This document shows positions 41,154 to 50,596 of a DNA stretch of 64,000 nt, piece after piece. The stretch covers positions 372,001 to 436,000 of the forward strand of contig NZ_FOVH01000003.1 of NCBI RefSeq assembly GCF_900115095.1, in the 5' to 3' direction. This DNA is from Actinomadura madurae (GTDB taxonomy: Bacteria; Actinomycetota; Actinomycetes; Streptosporangiales; Streptosporangiaceae). Within the stretch, counting starts at the first letter, position 1; every line of letters starts with the position of its first letter. Position numbers and translations under genes: made by a program. The notes under the pieces were generated by a model. It was given only the letters and a program-made list of their open reading frames with translations, ran no database searches and was not told the origin of the DNA.

Positions 41154-41184
41154 CCGGCTCAGGCAAGCGAAGGGAGCAGCCCGG

Positions 41185-41658
41185 ATGACGGTCCCCGGAA
41201 CGTTCCGAACGGCGGTGGAGGCCAAGGATCTCGCCGCGATCACCGGTGCGCTCGATCCCGGCATCGAGTTCCACAGCCCGGTGATGGTGAAGCCCTATCT
41301 CGGCCGCGACGCCGTCGCCGCGCTGCTCGGGGTGCTGCTGGAGGTCTTCGAGGACTTCCGTTACACCGACGAGCTGGTGCGGCCGGCGAACGGCACCGGC
41401 CCGCCCGCGCAGGCGCTGATCTTCAGCGCCCGGGTGATGGGCAAGGCCGTGCAGGGGCTCGATCTGATCAGGTTCGGCGACACCGGCCTCGTCACCGGCC
41501 TGACCGTCATGGTCCGCCCGCTTCCGGCGGCGATGACGCTCGCCCGGGTGGTCGGGAAGCGCATGGAAGACGTGCAGGACGCCGGCGGCGTGGCGGACGC
41601 CGGCGGCGCGGGGGCCGCAGGGGAAACGGGGGGCCCGTCCGGTACCGCGCAGGTTTAG
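41185..41658 (+). CDS. NTF2/SnoaL-fold protein
   Basis: The 157-residue protein matches the cone-shaped NTF2 fold (FRTAVEAKDLAAITGALDPGIEFHSPVMVKPYLGRDAVAALLGVLLEVF; IRFGDTGLVTGLTVMVRP), followed by a disordered Gly/Ala tail (about 128-157). Members include SnoaL cyclases, ketosteroid isomerases and dehydratases; catalytic residues cannot be assigned. It is part of the ACP-FAAL operon; isomerisation or dehydration of an acyl intermediate would fit. Confidence 0.8.
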   Translation: MTVPGTFRTAVEAKDLAAITGALDPGIEFHSPVMVKPYLGRDAVAALLGVLLEVFEDFRYTDELVRPANGTGPPAQALIFSARVMGKAVQGLDLIRFGDTGLVTGLTVMVRPLPAAMTLARVVGKRMEDVQDAGGVADAGGAGAAGETGGPSGTAQV

Positions 41659-41691
41659 GGAGCGACCCAGACAAAGGGAGTCGAAGGAAAG

Positions 41692-43491
41692 ATGGACAGT
41701 AAGGTTCCCGTACACCCCGCACCGCCAGGCACGGCGTCCCACCGGGCCGTGCCCCGTCAGAAACTGTCCCTTGAGACGCTGTCGCCGGCGCACCGGATCG
41801 CCGCCGACCTGGACGGCTTCCTCGGCGACCCCATGGACGACGAGGCCGGGCCGTTCTCCTACAAGGCGATCGTGGAGGCGGAGGAGCGCGACGAGATCCC
41901 GCCGGGCGCGGTCGACGCCGTCCGGGCCTGGGGTTTCCCGAAGTACCTGGTGCCCGCGCCGCTCGGCGGGCGGCTGACGACGCTTGAAGAGCTGTTCTTC
42001 GTCACCCGGGGCATCTCGCGCCGCAGCGTGACCGTGGCGGTGATGTACGGGTCGGGGCTGCTGGCCGTGAACCCGGTGTGGCTGTGGGGCGACGCCTGGC
42101 AGCGCAAGACGGTCGCGGACGGTGTGCTGTGCGGTGACCTGGCCTGTTTCGGCGTCTCGGAGGCGGATCACGGCAGCGACGTGATGGCCTCGGAGTCGGA
42201 GGCGGAGATCCGGGACGGCGAGCTGGTGCTGACCGGGGTGAAGTGGCCGGTGGGCAACGCCACGCGCGGCCGGTTCGTCACCACCTATGCCAAGACGGGA
42301 CCGCGCGACTTCTCGCTCATCCTGGTCGACAAGCGGGAGATCGACCCGGCCTCCTGGTCGACGCTGCCGCCGGTGCGGACGGTGGGGCTGCGCGGCCACG
42401 ACCTCAGCGGGGTCGCGTTCTCCGGGGCGCGGCTGCCGGCCGAGCGGGTGATCGGGCGGCGCGGGTCCGGGCTCGTGCAGACGCTGAAGACCCTGCAGAT
42501 CACCCGTACGGCGATCGCGGCGCTGTCGGTCGGGACGATGGACGCGGTCGTGCGCATCGGCATGGAGTACGCGCGGCAGCGCACCCTCTACGGCTCGGAC
42601 ATCTACAAGATCCCCGTCATCCGCGACCACCTGGTCAAGGCGCATCTGGACCTGCTGATCGCCGAGTGCGTGGCGATCCCGGTGGCGCGCTGCCTGACGG
42701 TCGCGCCGGGGCGGCTCAGCCTGTGGTCGTCGATCGTGAAGTACTTCGTCCCGGTCATGGGGGAGGAGGTCGTGGCCAGCATCGGGACCGTCCTCGCGGC
42801 GCGCGGCTACCTGCGCGAGGGCGTGGCGCACGGGGTGTTCCAGAAGCTCCAGCGCGACCACGCGATCGCGAGCATCTTCGAGGGCACCACGCACGTCAAC
42901 CTGGCCAACGTCGCCGGGCAGCTGCCGTACCTGATCGAGCCGCTGCAGGAGACGGGCCGCGAGGACGAGCTGCTCGCCGACCTGTTCTGCTGGACGCGGA
43001 CCCCGCCCGCGTGGGAGCCGGACGGCCGGCTGCTCCAGCTCACCAACGAGGGGCGCGACGAGGTCGGCCAGCGGTTCGAGCAGATCGCCGAGGAGGTGCT
43101 GTCCGCGGCGAACGCGCACGCGGCGCCCGGTGTCGCGGCGGAGCTGAAGGACCTGCTGTCGGGCATCGGCGGCCTGCGCGCCAAGGTGGACCACGGCATC
43201 CGCGCGAACGAGGGCGACTCCTCGTCGGTGGCGGCGCTGGCGCGGGCGAAGCGGTACTGCGAGCTGCACGCGATGGTCTCGTGCATGCTGACGTGGCTGC
43301 ACAACCGGCAGGCCTTCGGCGGCCCGTTCGCCGAGGGGGAGTGGCTCGTCCTGTGCCTGCAGCGGCTGCTCCAGCGCGCGCAGCCCGACACCGTCCTGTC
43401 GGAGGACTTCCTCCCGTCGCTGGAGGCCGCGATGTTCCACGCCGGCGAGCGGGGCTGGTTCTCCCTGCTGTCGCTGGCCGAGGACGAGTGA
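41692..43491 (+). CDS. acyl-CoA (acyl-ACP) dehydrogenase
   Basis: The 599-residue flavoprotein has the FAD-binding middle domain (GDLACFGVSEADHGSDVMASESEAEIRDG, LTGVKWPVGNATRG) and a C-terminal helical domain with IFEGTTHVNLANVAGQ, where the Glu at about 395 would be the catalytic base. An extra C-terminal helical segment of about 180 residues (SVAALARAKRYCELHAMVS) makes it longer than the usual 380-390 residues. In this operon it would introduce a double bond into an acyl chain on ACP. ATG at 41692 with AAGGGAG upstream. Confidence 0.88.
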   Translation: MDSKVPVHPAPPGTASHRAVPRQKLSLETLSPAHRIAADLDGFLGDPMDDEAGPFSYKAIVEAEERDEIPPGAVDAVRAWGFPKYLVPAPLGGRLTTLEELFFVTRGISRRSVTVAVMYGSGLLAVNPVWLWGDAWQRKTVADGVLCGDLACFGVSEADHGSDVMASESEAEIRDGELVLTGVKWPVGNATRGRFVTTYAKTGPRDFSLILVDKREIDPASWSTLPPVRTVGLRGHDLSGVAFSGARLPAERVIGRRGSGLVQTLKTLQITRTAIAALSVGTMDAVVRIGMEYARQRTLYGSDIYKIPVIRDHLVKAHLDLLIAECVAIPVARCLTVAPGRLSLWSSIVKYFVPVMGEEVVASIGTVLAARGYLREGVAHGVFQKLQRDHAIASIFEGTTHVNLANVAGQLPYLIEPLQETGREDELLADLFCWTRTPPAWEPDGRLLQLTNEGRDEVGQRFEQIAEEVLSAANAHAAPGVAAELKDLLSGIGGLRAKVDHGIRANEGDSSSVAALARAKRYCELHAMVSCMLTWLHNRQAFGGPFAEGEWLVLCLQRLLQRAQPDTVLSEDFLPSLEAAMFHAGERGWFSLLSLAEDE

Positions 43492-43497
43492 GGCCTC

Positions 43498-45282
43498 ATG
43501 CCGCCCTACCAGGACTTCGTGTCGCTGGCCCGGGAGAACATCCGGGCGCACGGCGACGACCGGTCGTTCACCTTCATCAGCGAGGAACCGGGCCGCAAGT
43601 ACAAGGAGAACGTGCTCGGCTTCGCCGAACTGGACCGCAAGGCCCGCGTCCTCGGCTGGCGCCTGGAAGCGCGGGGGCTGCGGGACCGGGCCGTCCTGCT
43701 GCTGTATCCGGAGGGCCTTGAGTTCCTGACGGCGTTCCTGGGGTGCCTGTACGCGCGGGTCATCGCCGTCCCGGCGCCGTTACCCGACCTGGACGCCGGC
43801 CGGTTCGGACGCACCCGCCGGATCATCGAGGACGCCGACATCGCGCTGATCCTCACCGACACCGCCCACAAGGGCACCCTCGACGCGTGGCTGTCGGCCG
43901 CGGGGCTGAAGGGGCGCGTCCACTGCCTGGACACCCAGGCGGGCAAGGAGTCCGATCCGGGCGCCTGGACGCCGCGGGGCTTCGACTCCGACACGGTCGC
44001 GTTCCTGCAGTACACCTCGGGCTCGACCAGCGAGCCGAAGGGCGTGATGGTCACCCACGGGAACCTGCTGAGCAACGGCGAGGAGATCAAGCGCCGGATC
44101 GAGGGGAGCACCGACACGGTCGGCGTCGGCTGGGTGCCGCACTACCACGACATGGGGCTGGTCGGTCAGTTCCTCCAGCCGCTCTACCTCGGCTGCCGGT
44201 ACGTGTTCACCTCGCCGATCGCGTTCATCAAGCGTCCCGTGCTGTGGCTGGAGCTGATCACCCGCTACCGGGGGACGATCACCGTCGCGCCGAACTTCGG
44301 GTACGAGCTGGCCCTGCGCCGGGTCACCGACCGGCAGCTGGAGGGCCTGGACCTGTCGTCGCTGCGGGTCGTGAAGAACGGCGCGGAGCCGGTCCGGGCC
44401 GCGACGCTGGACGCCATGGCCGAGCGGTTCGCCCCGGTCGGGTTCCGGCGCAGCATGTGGATGCCCTGTTATGGGATGGCCGAGACGACGCTGCTCGTCA
44501 CCGCCGCGCCCCTGGGAAGCGGGCCGGTCGTCCGTGACTTCGACGCCGAGGCCCTCACCCGGGACGAGGCCGTCCCCCGCGACGGGCCGGAGGGCGCCAG
44601 GCGGCTCGTCAGCAGCGGGCGGCCGGTGAGCCTGGACGTCCGCGTCGTCGACCCGGAGACGTGCGCAGAGCGGCCGGAGGGGCGCGTGGGCGAGATCTGG
44701 GTCCGCGGCGGAAGCGTCGCCCACGGCTACTGGGGAAGCCCCGAGCAGAGCATGGCGACCTTCGGTGCGCGCACGGCCGGCGGCGAGGGCCCGTTCCTGC
44801 GGACCGGCGATCTCGGCTTCATCGCCGGCGGCGAGCTGTACGTGACCGGGCGGATCAAGGACCTGATCATCGTCAACGGCCGCAACATCCACGCGCACGA
44901 CATCGAGGAGACGGCGCGGGCGGCGCATCCGGCCGCGCTGGTCGGCGCGGCGTTCGCGATCGACGGGGCCATCGACGCCGATGTCGGCGGGTCCGTGGAC
45001 GGCAGCCGCGAGCAGGTCGTGATCGTCCAGGAGATCAGCACCCGGGCCGCCGCCGGCACGCCGCTGGACGAGCTGGCCTCGCTCATCAGGACCCGCGTCG
45101 CCCGGACGTTCGAGCTGCCCGCGGTCAGCGTCGTGCTGGCCGCGCGGGGCACCGTCCGGCACACCACGAGCGGCAAGATGCAGCGCCGCCTGACCCGCGC
45201 GGCCTTCCTCAAGGGGGAGATCACCGCGCTCGCCGGCGACCTCGAACCTGGCGTGGACGAGCTCCGCCGGGCACGCGCGTGA
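43498..45282 (+). CDS. fatty acyl-AMP ligase (FAAL)
   Basis: The 594-residue ANL-family enzyme has the AMP motif LQYTSGSTSEPKGVMVTH (about 172), VGWVPHYHDMGLVGQFLQPLYLG, YGMAETTL and TGRIKDLIIVNGRNIHAHDIE. HYHDMGL plus the FAAL-type insertion (the region after GCRYVFTSPIAF) distinguish it from acyl-CoA synthetases. It activates a fatty acid as acyl-AMP and passes it to an ACP, here most likely the operon's own. Stop is 6 bp after the ACAD gene's end; last gene of the operon. No PKS or NRPS lies in the window. Confidence 0.92.
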   Translation: MPPYQDFVSLARENIRAHGDDRSFTFISEEPGRKYKENVLGFAELDRKARVLGWRLEARGLRDRAVLLLYPEGLEFLTAFLGCLYARVIAVPAPLPDLDAGRFGRTRRIIEDADIALILTDTAHKGTLDAWLSAAGLKGRVHCLDTQAGKESDPGAWTPRGFDSDTVAFLQYTSGSTSEPKGVMVTHGNLLSNGEEIKRRIEGSTDTVGVGWVPHYHDMGLVGQFLQPLYLGCRYVFTSPIAFIKRPVLWLELITRYRGTITVAPNFGYELALRRVTDRQLEGLDLSSLRVVKNGAEPVRAATLDAMAERFAPVGFRRSMWMPCYGMAETTLLVTAAPLGSGPVVRDFDAEALTRDEAVPRDGPEGARRLVSSGRPVSLDVRVVDPETCAERPEGRVGEIWVRGGSVAHGYWGSPEQSMATFGARTAGGEGPFLRTGDLGFIAGGELYVTGRIKDLIIVNGRNIHAHDIEETARAAHPAALVGAAFAIDGAIDADVGGSVDGSREQVVIVQEISTRAAAGTPLDELASLIRTRVARTFELPAVSVVLAARGTVRHTTSGKMQRRLTRAAFLKGEITALAGDLEPGVDELRRARA

Positions 45283-45332
45283 CCGCCCGGCCGGGCGGTC
45301 CGAAGATCGTCAAAATCCGAACCAACCGATAC

Positions 45333-45350
45333 TAGTCAAAATGATGACTA
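45333..45350. promoter_or_regulatory. inverted repeat before the PadR gene
   Basis: TAGTCA (45333-45338) and TGACTA (45345-45350) flank 6 bp, in an AT-rich stretch 62 bp upstream of the PadR ATG. Likely its own operator. Confidence 0.55.
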
Positions 45351-45411
45351 ATCATGTCGTTGTCTGGTAACGTCGGGCATCACCCTGAGTCAAGGCGGGG
45401 AGAGAAGGCCG

Positions 45412-45993
45412 ATGGCGCTACGTCACGCGGTGCTGGCGGCGCTGCTCGACGGCGAGTACAGCGGCTACCAGCTGGCCAAGATCTTCGATTTGTCGGTCTC
45501 CAACTTCTGGCACGCCGTACCGCAGCAGCTCTACTCGGAGCTGTCGAGGTTGGAGACGGAAGGTCTGATCAGCGGGCGGCAGATCATCCAGCACGACCGT
45601 CCCAACAAGCGCGTGTACACCGTCACCGAGGCCGGCGTCGCCGAGCTCGAGCGGTTCGCCACCACCCCCGCCAAGCCGGGCATCATCCGCGAGAACCTGC
45701 TCGTCATGGTGCAGGCCGTGGATCACATCTCCGCGGACTCCGTCATCGCGCAGCTGGAGGACCGGGCGGTGGCCTCCGCCGCCAAGATCGAGGTCTTCGA
45801 GCGCACCCTGAAGCACCTGCGCGGCGACCTGGACGAGGAGACGTTCCTGCGCACCGGGTCCCCACTCGGCCCCTACCTCACCTGCCTGCGCGGACGCCGG
45901 TTCGAGCAGGAGAACTACGAGTGGTTCACCAGTACCGCCCGGCTGCTTCGCGCGCGGGCGGACGCCCAAGCCGAGGAGGGCGGACCGTCATGA
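45412..45993 (+). CDS. PadR-family transcriptional regulator
   Basis: The 193-residue protein has a PadR winged helix (about 1-85; MALRHAVLAALLDGEYSGYQLAKIFDLSVSNFW, QLYSELSRLETEGLI, RVYTVTEAGVAELERF) and a helical C-terminal dimerisation domain. Downstream of the FAAL gene by 129 bp on the same strand; it may control that operon. Inverted repeat at 45333-45350 is the likely site. Confidence 0.9.
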   Translation: MALRHAVLAALLDGEYSGYQLAKIFDLSVSNFWHAVPQQLYSELSRLETEGLISGRQIIQHDRPNKRVYTVTEAGVAELERFATTPAKPGIIRENLLVMVQAVDHISADSVIAQLEDRAVASAAKIEVFERTLKHLRGDLDEETFLRTGSPLGPYLTCLRGRRFEQENYEWFTSTARLLRARADAQAEEGGPS

Positions 45994-46134
45994 CCGGCCC
46001 GCGCCCCTCGAACACCGTGCCGCCGTCCGCCCGAACGGCGGCGGCACCTGCACCATCCCCCCACGCCCAACGCGGCCTCGCATCCCGGCCGGGCCGCACC
46101 CGGGCGACACGCCTTAGTCAAGGAGGCGTTCATC

Positions 46135-46632
46135 ATGTCGGGCGAACACCACACCATCGAACTCCCTAGCACCCTGGCCACCACCACACCACCGCACGAC
46201 CTCCGGGCGATGGAGGAACCCGTCCCGATCCTGCTGGGCGAGCTGACGCTGCCCGCCGAACGGGAGTCGGTTCCCCGGGCGCGCCGCTTCAGCCGGTCCG
46301 TCACCACCGCGTCCGGCATCGGGCACGTCGCCGACGACGCCGAGGTCCTCGTGTCGGAGCTCGTCACCAACGCGGTCCGGCACGCGCCGATCCCCGGCGC
46401 CGCGCTCTGCCTGCGGCTGCTGCGCGCCGGCGCCCGGCTCCGGATCGAGGTGCACGACCAGAGCGCCGCCGTCCCCCGGACCCGGCAGGTCGACCTCATG
46501 GAGGAGACGGGCCGCGGCTGGTTCCTCGTCGCGGTCATGGCCGACCGGCACGGCACCGACCACACGCCGTCCGGCAAGTCGGTCTGGTGCGAGGTGCTGG
46601 CCTGGCCGCGGGACGACCACCCCGGTCACTGA
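46135..46632 (+). CDS. HATPase_c ATP-binding protein (RsbW/SpoIIAB-like)
   Basis: The 165-residue protein carries the GHKL N-box SELVTNAVRHAP and the ETGRGWFLVAVMADRHG glycine region of anti-sigma regulatory kinases, without a dimerisation domain. Such stand-alone ATPases are numerous in filamentous actinobacteria and bind anti-anti-sigma or sigma partners; none lies nearby. AGGAGG 8 bp before the ATG at 46135. It lies upstream of the conservon and may or may not be part of it. Confidence 0.88.
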   Translation: MSGEHHTIELPSTLATTTPPHDLRAMEEPVPILLGELTLPAERESVPRARRFSRSVTTASGIGHVADDAEVLVSELVTNAVRHAPIPGAALCLRLLRAGARLRIEVHDQSAAVPRTRQVDLMEETGRGWFLVAVMADRHGTDHTPSGKSVWCEVLAWPRDDHPGH

Positions 46633-46673
46633 GCACCTTCCCTCGCATTCCCGGTACGGCGATGGGATGTGCC

Positions 46674-47081
46674 ATGCCCAGTGATCTCCACAGGTCCCCC
46701 GAGTACTACCGGTCGGACGGACTGCGCGCCACGGCGGAGGAGGCCCAGCGGCTCCTGCTCGACGTGCGCGGACGCCTGGTCGCCCAGGACGTCATCCGCG
46801 TCGGCGCCGTCGTCGTGGTCGTCTCGACCTGGTTCACCGTGATCGACCTCGGACTCGCGGCGAACGGAAGGCCATTGCTATGGCAGACGATCGTGTCCGA
46901 CCACGCGATGCACGCGGACATCGGGCAGTACACCACGCGGGAGCGGGCCGTGCGCGGGCACGCGCAGGCCGTCGAGATGATCTCGGGCCGGCTGCGCGGC
47001 CTGGTCGCCCGCGCGGCCCTGGACGAGGCTCGCCCCTCACCCCCGCACCCCCCGGCACCCCGGCATGAGGTAGTGAATCCG
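46674..47081 (+). CDS. short protein-like segment reading in frame into the conservon kinase
   Basis: From ATG 46674 (or 46662, four residues longer) the frame gives about 136 residues: MPSDLHRSPEYYRSDGL, VRVG-type strand blocks with VVVVVSTWFTVIDLGLAANGRPLLWQTIV, and QYTTRERAVRGHAQAVE. This is coding-like sequence and resembles small actinobacterial proteins of unknown role. It continues without a stop through a C-rich stretch (47035-47065) into the kinase start. In both other frames stops occur at 47065-47076, just before the kinase ATG, so either the two are truly fused or a small indel hides a separate stop. Confidence 0.5.
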
Positions 47082-49733
47082 ATGACCTCCAAGACACCCC
47101 GCGACGACGCGTCCGGCCGCACGGGCCGGCGGCGGCGCCCGATCCGGCTGCGGATCACGGCGCTGCTGCTGGTCCCGCTGGTGTCCCTCATCACCCTGTG
47201 GGCGTTCGCGGCGAACATCACGCTCGGCGACGCCTTCGACAAGTACGACTTCTCGACGACGTACGAGAAGATGGGCCTTCCCGGCATCTACCTGGTGAAC
47301 CAGCTCCAGGCGGAACGTTCCCTCAGCGTCGTCGCGCTCAGCACCCGCGACCCCGCCGACCGGCAGAAGCTCGGCGGGCAGCGCGCCCGGGTGAGCGCCG
47401 TCGAGAAGGCGTTCCGCGGGACCGCGCTGTCGCCCGAGGCGCGGGACGCGGCCGAACCGGAGACCAAGCAGCGGCTCGCCGAGGCGATCAAGGCGCTGGA
47501 CCGGCTGCCGCAGCTGCGCGCCCGGGTCGACTCGGGGCAGGTCCAGCCGCTGGAGGTCATCAACTCCTACAGCACCATGCTCGACCAGGTGATCAAGGTC
47601 TTCGACGGCCTGGTGACGGTCAACGACGTCGCGATCCTCACCCAGGGCCGCGCCCTGATCAGCGTCGGCAACGCCCGCGCCTACATGCTGCGGCAGGACT
47701 CCCTCGTCACCGCCGCGATGGCGCGCAACGGGCGGCTCACCCAGGCCGAGCACACCGCGTTCGTCCAGTGGGCGGCCGAGGGGCGGCGCGAGTTCGACGC
47801 CGGGCTCGCCGACCTCAACGACCAGATCCGGGGACCGCTCCAGCAGCTCGCCGCGACCGACGGGTTCAAGCGGTACCGGGCGGCCGAGACCGCCATCGTG
47901 AACGCGCGCGGCGACCGGCTGCCGCCCGAGGCGGCCGACTGGCAGGCCACCACCCAGCTGCTGTCGCAGGCCTGGGCGCAGCGGGTCACCGAGGCGAGCC
48001 TCGCGCTCAACGAGATGGCCAAGCCCATCGGTGAGCGGATCATCATGCGGCTGGTCCTCGCCGGCGGGTTCGGGCTGCTCGCGGTGATCGCGTCCATCAT
48101 CCTGTCGCTGCTGGCCGCGCGCAGCCTGTCGCGGGAGCTGCGCGGGCTCCAGCGCGCCGCGCTGAACCTCGCCGAGGACCGGCTGCCCGGCGTCGTCGCC
48201 CGGCTGAGACGCGGCGAGGAGGTGGACGTGGACGCCGAGGCGCCGCCGCTCGTCATCGGAAGGAGCCGCGAGGTCGCCAGCGTCGGCGACGCGTTCACCA
48301 AGGTGCAGCACACCGCGATCGAGACCGCCGTCCGCGAGTCCTACCTGCGGCAGGGCATCAGCCGCGTGTTCCTCAACGTCGCGTGGCGCAGCCAGTCGCT
48401 GCTGCACCGGCAGCTGCGGATGCTGGACGAGATGGAGCGCGACGCGTCCGACCCCAAGGTCCTGGAGGACCTGTTCCGCCTCGACCACCTCACCACCCGC
48501 ATGCGCCGCCACGCCGAGGGCCTGGTCATCCTGTCCGGGACGTCCCCGGGCCGGGGCTGGAGCCGTCCGGTGCACGTCGAGGACGTGCTGCGCGCCGCGG
48601 TCGCCGAGGTCGAGGACTACACCCGGGTCGAGGTCGTCGTGGTGTCCGGGCAGGCCGCGGTGATCGGCGAGGCCGTCGCCGACATCATCCACCTGCTCGC
48701 CGAGCTGATCGAGAACGCGACGGTGTTCTCCCCGGCCCCGACCGAGGTGCTCGTCCGCGGCGAGATGGGCGCGAACGGGTTCGCCGTCGACATCATCGAC
48801 CGCGGCATCGGGCTCGACCAGTCCGAACTGGACGCGCTGAACCTGCGGCTGCAGCGGCCGCCGGAGTTCGACCTGGCCGTCACCGACCGGCTCGGCCTGT
48901 TCGTCGTCTCCCGGCTCGCCGGACGGCACGGCATCAGGGTCGCCCTCCAGCCGTCCCTCTACGGGGGCGTCAGCGCGGTCGTGCTGATCCCGCGGCAGCT
49001 GATCGTGGACGTCGACCAGCCCGAGGACGAGAACATGGCCGAGGGCGCCCCGCGCGGAGACGTCCCGGTCGCGCGGGCGGGAGCCGCCCCGCAGAACGGG
49101 GCGACGCCGGCGAACGGGTCGCTGAAGGCCTGGCCCGAGCAGGCGCCGTCGTCCACGGCGATGCTCAACGCCCCGGTGTACGACACGTCCGCGCCGCCCG
49201 AAGCGCCGGCGTCCTACGAGGACCAGCCGGAGTATGACGCGACGGTGGGGTTCGACGACGGTGCCCAGACCCCGACGTCGTACGGGACCCCACCGTCGCA
49301 CGGGTCGCCGCCGGCGTTCGACGCCACGCGCCCGTTCCAGGCCGGCGGGCCGCACATCCCCGCCTACGGCCACGACCCCTACGCCGGGTCGAGCGGCGAG
49401 TACGAGACGCCGGCCTCCTTCGGGGAGGGCGCCGTGTCGTTCGGCCAGACCGGTCCGTTCGGGCAGGCGCAGGCGTCGGGCGGCGGGCGGGCCCCGCTGC
49501 CGCGCCGGGTGCGCGGCGGCAACCTGGCGCCGCAGCTGCGCGACCAGGACACCTATCAGGAGGAGCCCGCCGCCACCACCTACCCCGACGACGCGGTCGC
49601 CGCGTGGGAGGAGCGGTCGGCGGAGGCCTCCCGTGACCTGTTCGCGTCCTTGCAGGCGGGCTGGCTGCGCGGCCGGGACGAGGACGAAGGGCCCGCCGAG
49701 GGTCCCGCGAACGGCATGGAGGGAAGATCATGA
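47082..49733 (+). CDS. sensor histidine kinase of a conservon (CvnA-like)
   Basis: From ATG 47082 the 883-residue protein has TM1 (about 22-45), an extracytoplasmic nitrate/nitrite-sensing-like (NIT) helical domain (about 45-315), TM2 (about 320-348), HAMP, a dimerisation segment (about 425-490; LFRLDHLTTRMRRHAEGLVILSG) and a HATPase domain (N-box AELIENATVFSP at about 538). A Pro/Gly/Thr-rich disordered tail runs from about 650 to the end. In conservons this protein sits with a roadblock protein, DUF742 protein and GTPase. It overlaps the next gene by ATGA. Confidence 0.88.
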   Translation: MTSKTPRDDASGRTGRRRRPIRLRITALLLVPLVSLITLWAFAANITLGDAFDKYDFSTTYEKMGLPGIYLVNQLQAERSLSVVALSTRDPADRQKLGGQRARVSAVEKAFRGTALSPEARDAAEPETKQRLAEAIKALDRLPQLRARVDSGQVQPLEVINSYSTMLDQVIKVFDGLVTVNDVAILTQGRALISVGNARAYMLRQDSLVTAAMARNGRLTQAEHTAFVQWAAEGRREFDAGLADLNDQIRGPLQQLAATDGFKRYRAAETAIVNARGDRLPPEAADWQATTQLLSQAWAQRVTEASLALNEMAKPIGERIIMRLVLAGGFGLLAVIASIILSLLAARSLSRELRGLQRAALNLAEDRLPGVVARLRRGEEVDVDAEAPPLVIGRSREVASVGDAFTKVQHTAIETAVRESYLRQGISRVFLNVAWRSQSLLHRQLRMLDEMERDASDPKVLEDLFRLDHLTTRMRRHAEGLVILSGTSPGRGWSRPVHVEDVLRAAVAEVEDYTRVEVVVVSGQAAVIGEAVADIIHLLAELIENATVFSPAPTEVLVRGEMGANGFAVDIIDRGIGLDQSELDALNLRLQRPPEFDLAVTDRLGLFVVSRLAGRHGIRVALQPSLYGGVSAVVLIPRQLIVDVDQPEDENMAEGAPRGDVPVARAGAAPQNGATPANGSLKAWPEQAPSSTAMLNAPVYDTSAPPEAPASYEDQPEYDATVGFDDGAQTPTSYGTPPSHGSPPAFDATRPFQAGGPHIPAYGHDPYAGSSGEYETPASFGEGAVSFGQTGPFGQAQASGGGRAPLPRRVRGGNLAPQLRDQDTYQEEPAATTYPDDAVAAWEERSAEASRDLFASLQAGWLRGRDEDEGPAEGPANGMEGRS

Positions 49734-50149
49734 CCCAGCAGGGAGTCGCGGCCGAGCTGAACTTTCTCCTCGACGATCTGGTCGACCGGGTCCCGCAGGT
49801 CCGCAAGGTCGTCGTCCTGTCCAGGGACGGGCTGGTGATGGGCATGTCGCGGGGCGTCGGGCGGGAGGACTCCGAGTACCTCGCGGCCCTCGCCGCCGGG
49901 TTCCACAGCCTCGCGGTCGGGGCGCGCCCGCAGCTGGACTCCGGCGAGATCCGGCAGACGATGATCGAGATGGACAAGGGCCTGTTCTTCGTCGTCCCCG
50001 CCGGCGCCAACAGCTGCCTTGCCCTGCTCAGCGAGGTCGGCGCGAACGCGGGCCTCGTCGCCTACGAGATGACGATGCTGGTCAAGCGGGTCGGCAGGCA
50101 GCTGTCCACCGGACTGAGACAGGGCGCGCCCGGCCCCGGACACAGGTGA
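49730..50149 (+). CDS. roadblock/LC7-domain protein (CvnB-like)
   Basis: The 139-residue protein is one roadblock domain (ELNFLLDDLVDRVPQVRKVVVLSRDGLVMGMS; GLFFVVPAGANSCLALLSEVGANAGLVAYEM). It is expected to act with the GTPase two genes downstream, as MglB does with MglA, at the membrane-bound kinase. ATGA overlap with the kinase gene. Confidence 0.92.
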   Translation: MTQQGVAAELNFLLDDLVDRVPQVRKVVVLSRDGLVMGMSRGVGREDSEYLAALAAGFHSLAVGARPQLDSGEIRQTMIEMDKGLFFVVPAGANSCLALLSEVGANAGLVAYEMTMLVKRVGRQLSTGLRQGAPGPGHR

Positions 50150-50155
50150 CCCGGC

Positions 50156-50596
50156 ATGGACCCCAGCGACGTTCCCGGTGCTCCTCGGGGTCCCGGCAGA
50201 GAGCGATGGCTCGATGCCGCCGCCGGGCCGATCGTCCGCCCCTACGCGGTGACGCGCGGCCGCACCCGCGCGAGCGGCGAGCACCTGGACATCGTGGCGA
50301 TCCTCGTCGCGACGGGCCGGCAGCCGCCCGAGCCGGGCCGGCTGTCGCGCCAGCAGCGCCGGCTGCTGGCGCTGTGCCGGCGTCCGCACGCGCTCGCCGA
50401 CCTCGCCTCGGACCTGAACCTGCCGCTCGGCGTGATCCGGGTGCTGGCCGGCGACCTGATCGACTCGGGGCTCGTGGACGTCCAGCGGTGGTCCGCGCCC
50501 CCCTCGCCGACGTCGCCGACGACACCGGTCTACGTCCAGCCGCACAACGACCCGAACCTGCTCAGGAGGGTGCTCGATGAGCTCCGTGCGCTCTAG
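50156..50596 (+). CDS. DUF742 protein (CvnC-like)
   Basis: The 146-residue protein has the DUF742 core (IVRPYAVTRGRTRASGEHLDIVAILVAT) and a winged-helix-like segment (LSRQQRRLLALCRRPHALADLASDLNLPLGVIRVLAGDLIDSGLVDV). It overlaps the GTPase gene by 20 bp. Third member of the conservon. Confidence 0.92.
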   Translation: MDPSDVPGAPRGPGRERWLDAAAGPIVRPYAVTRGRTRASGEHLDIVAILVATGRQPPEPGRLSRQQRRLLALCRRPHALADLASDLNLPLGVIRVLAGDLIDSGLVDVQRWSAPPSPTSPTTPVYVQPHNDPNLLRRVLDELRAL

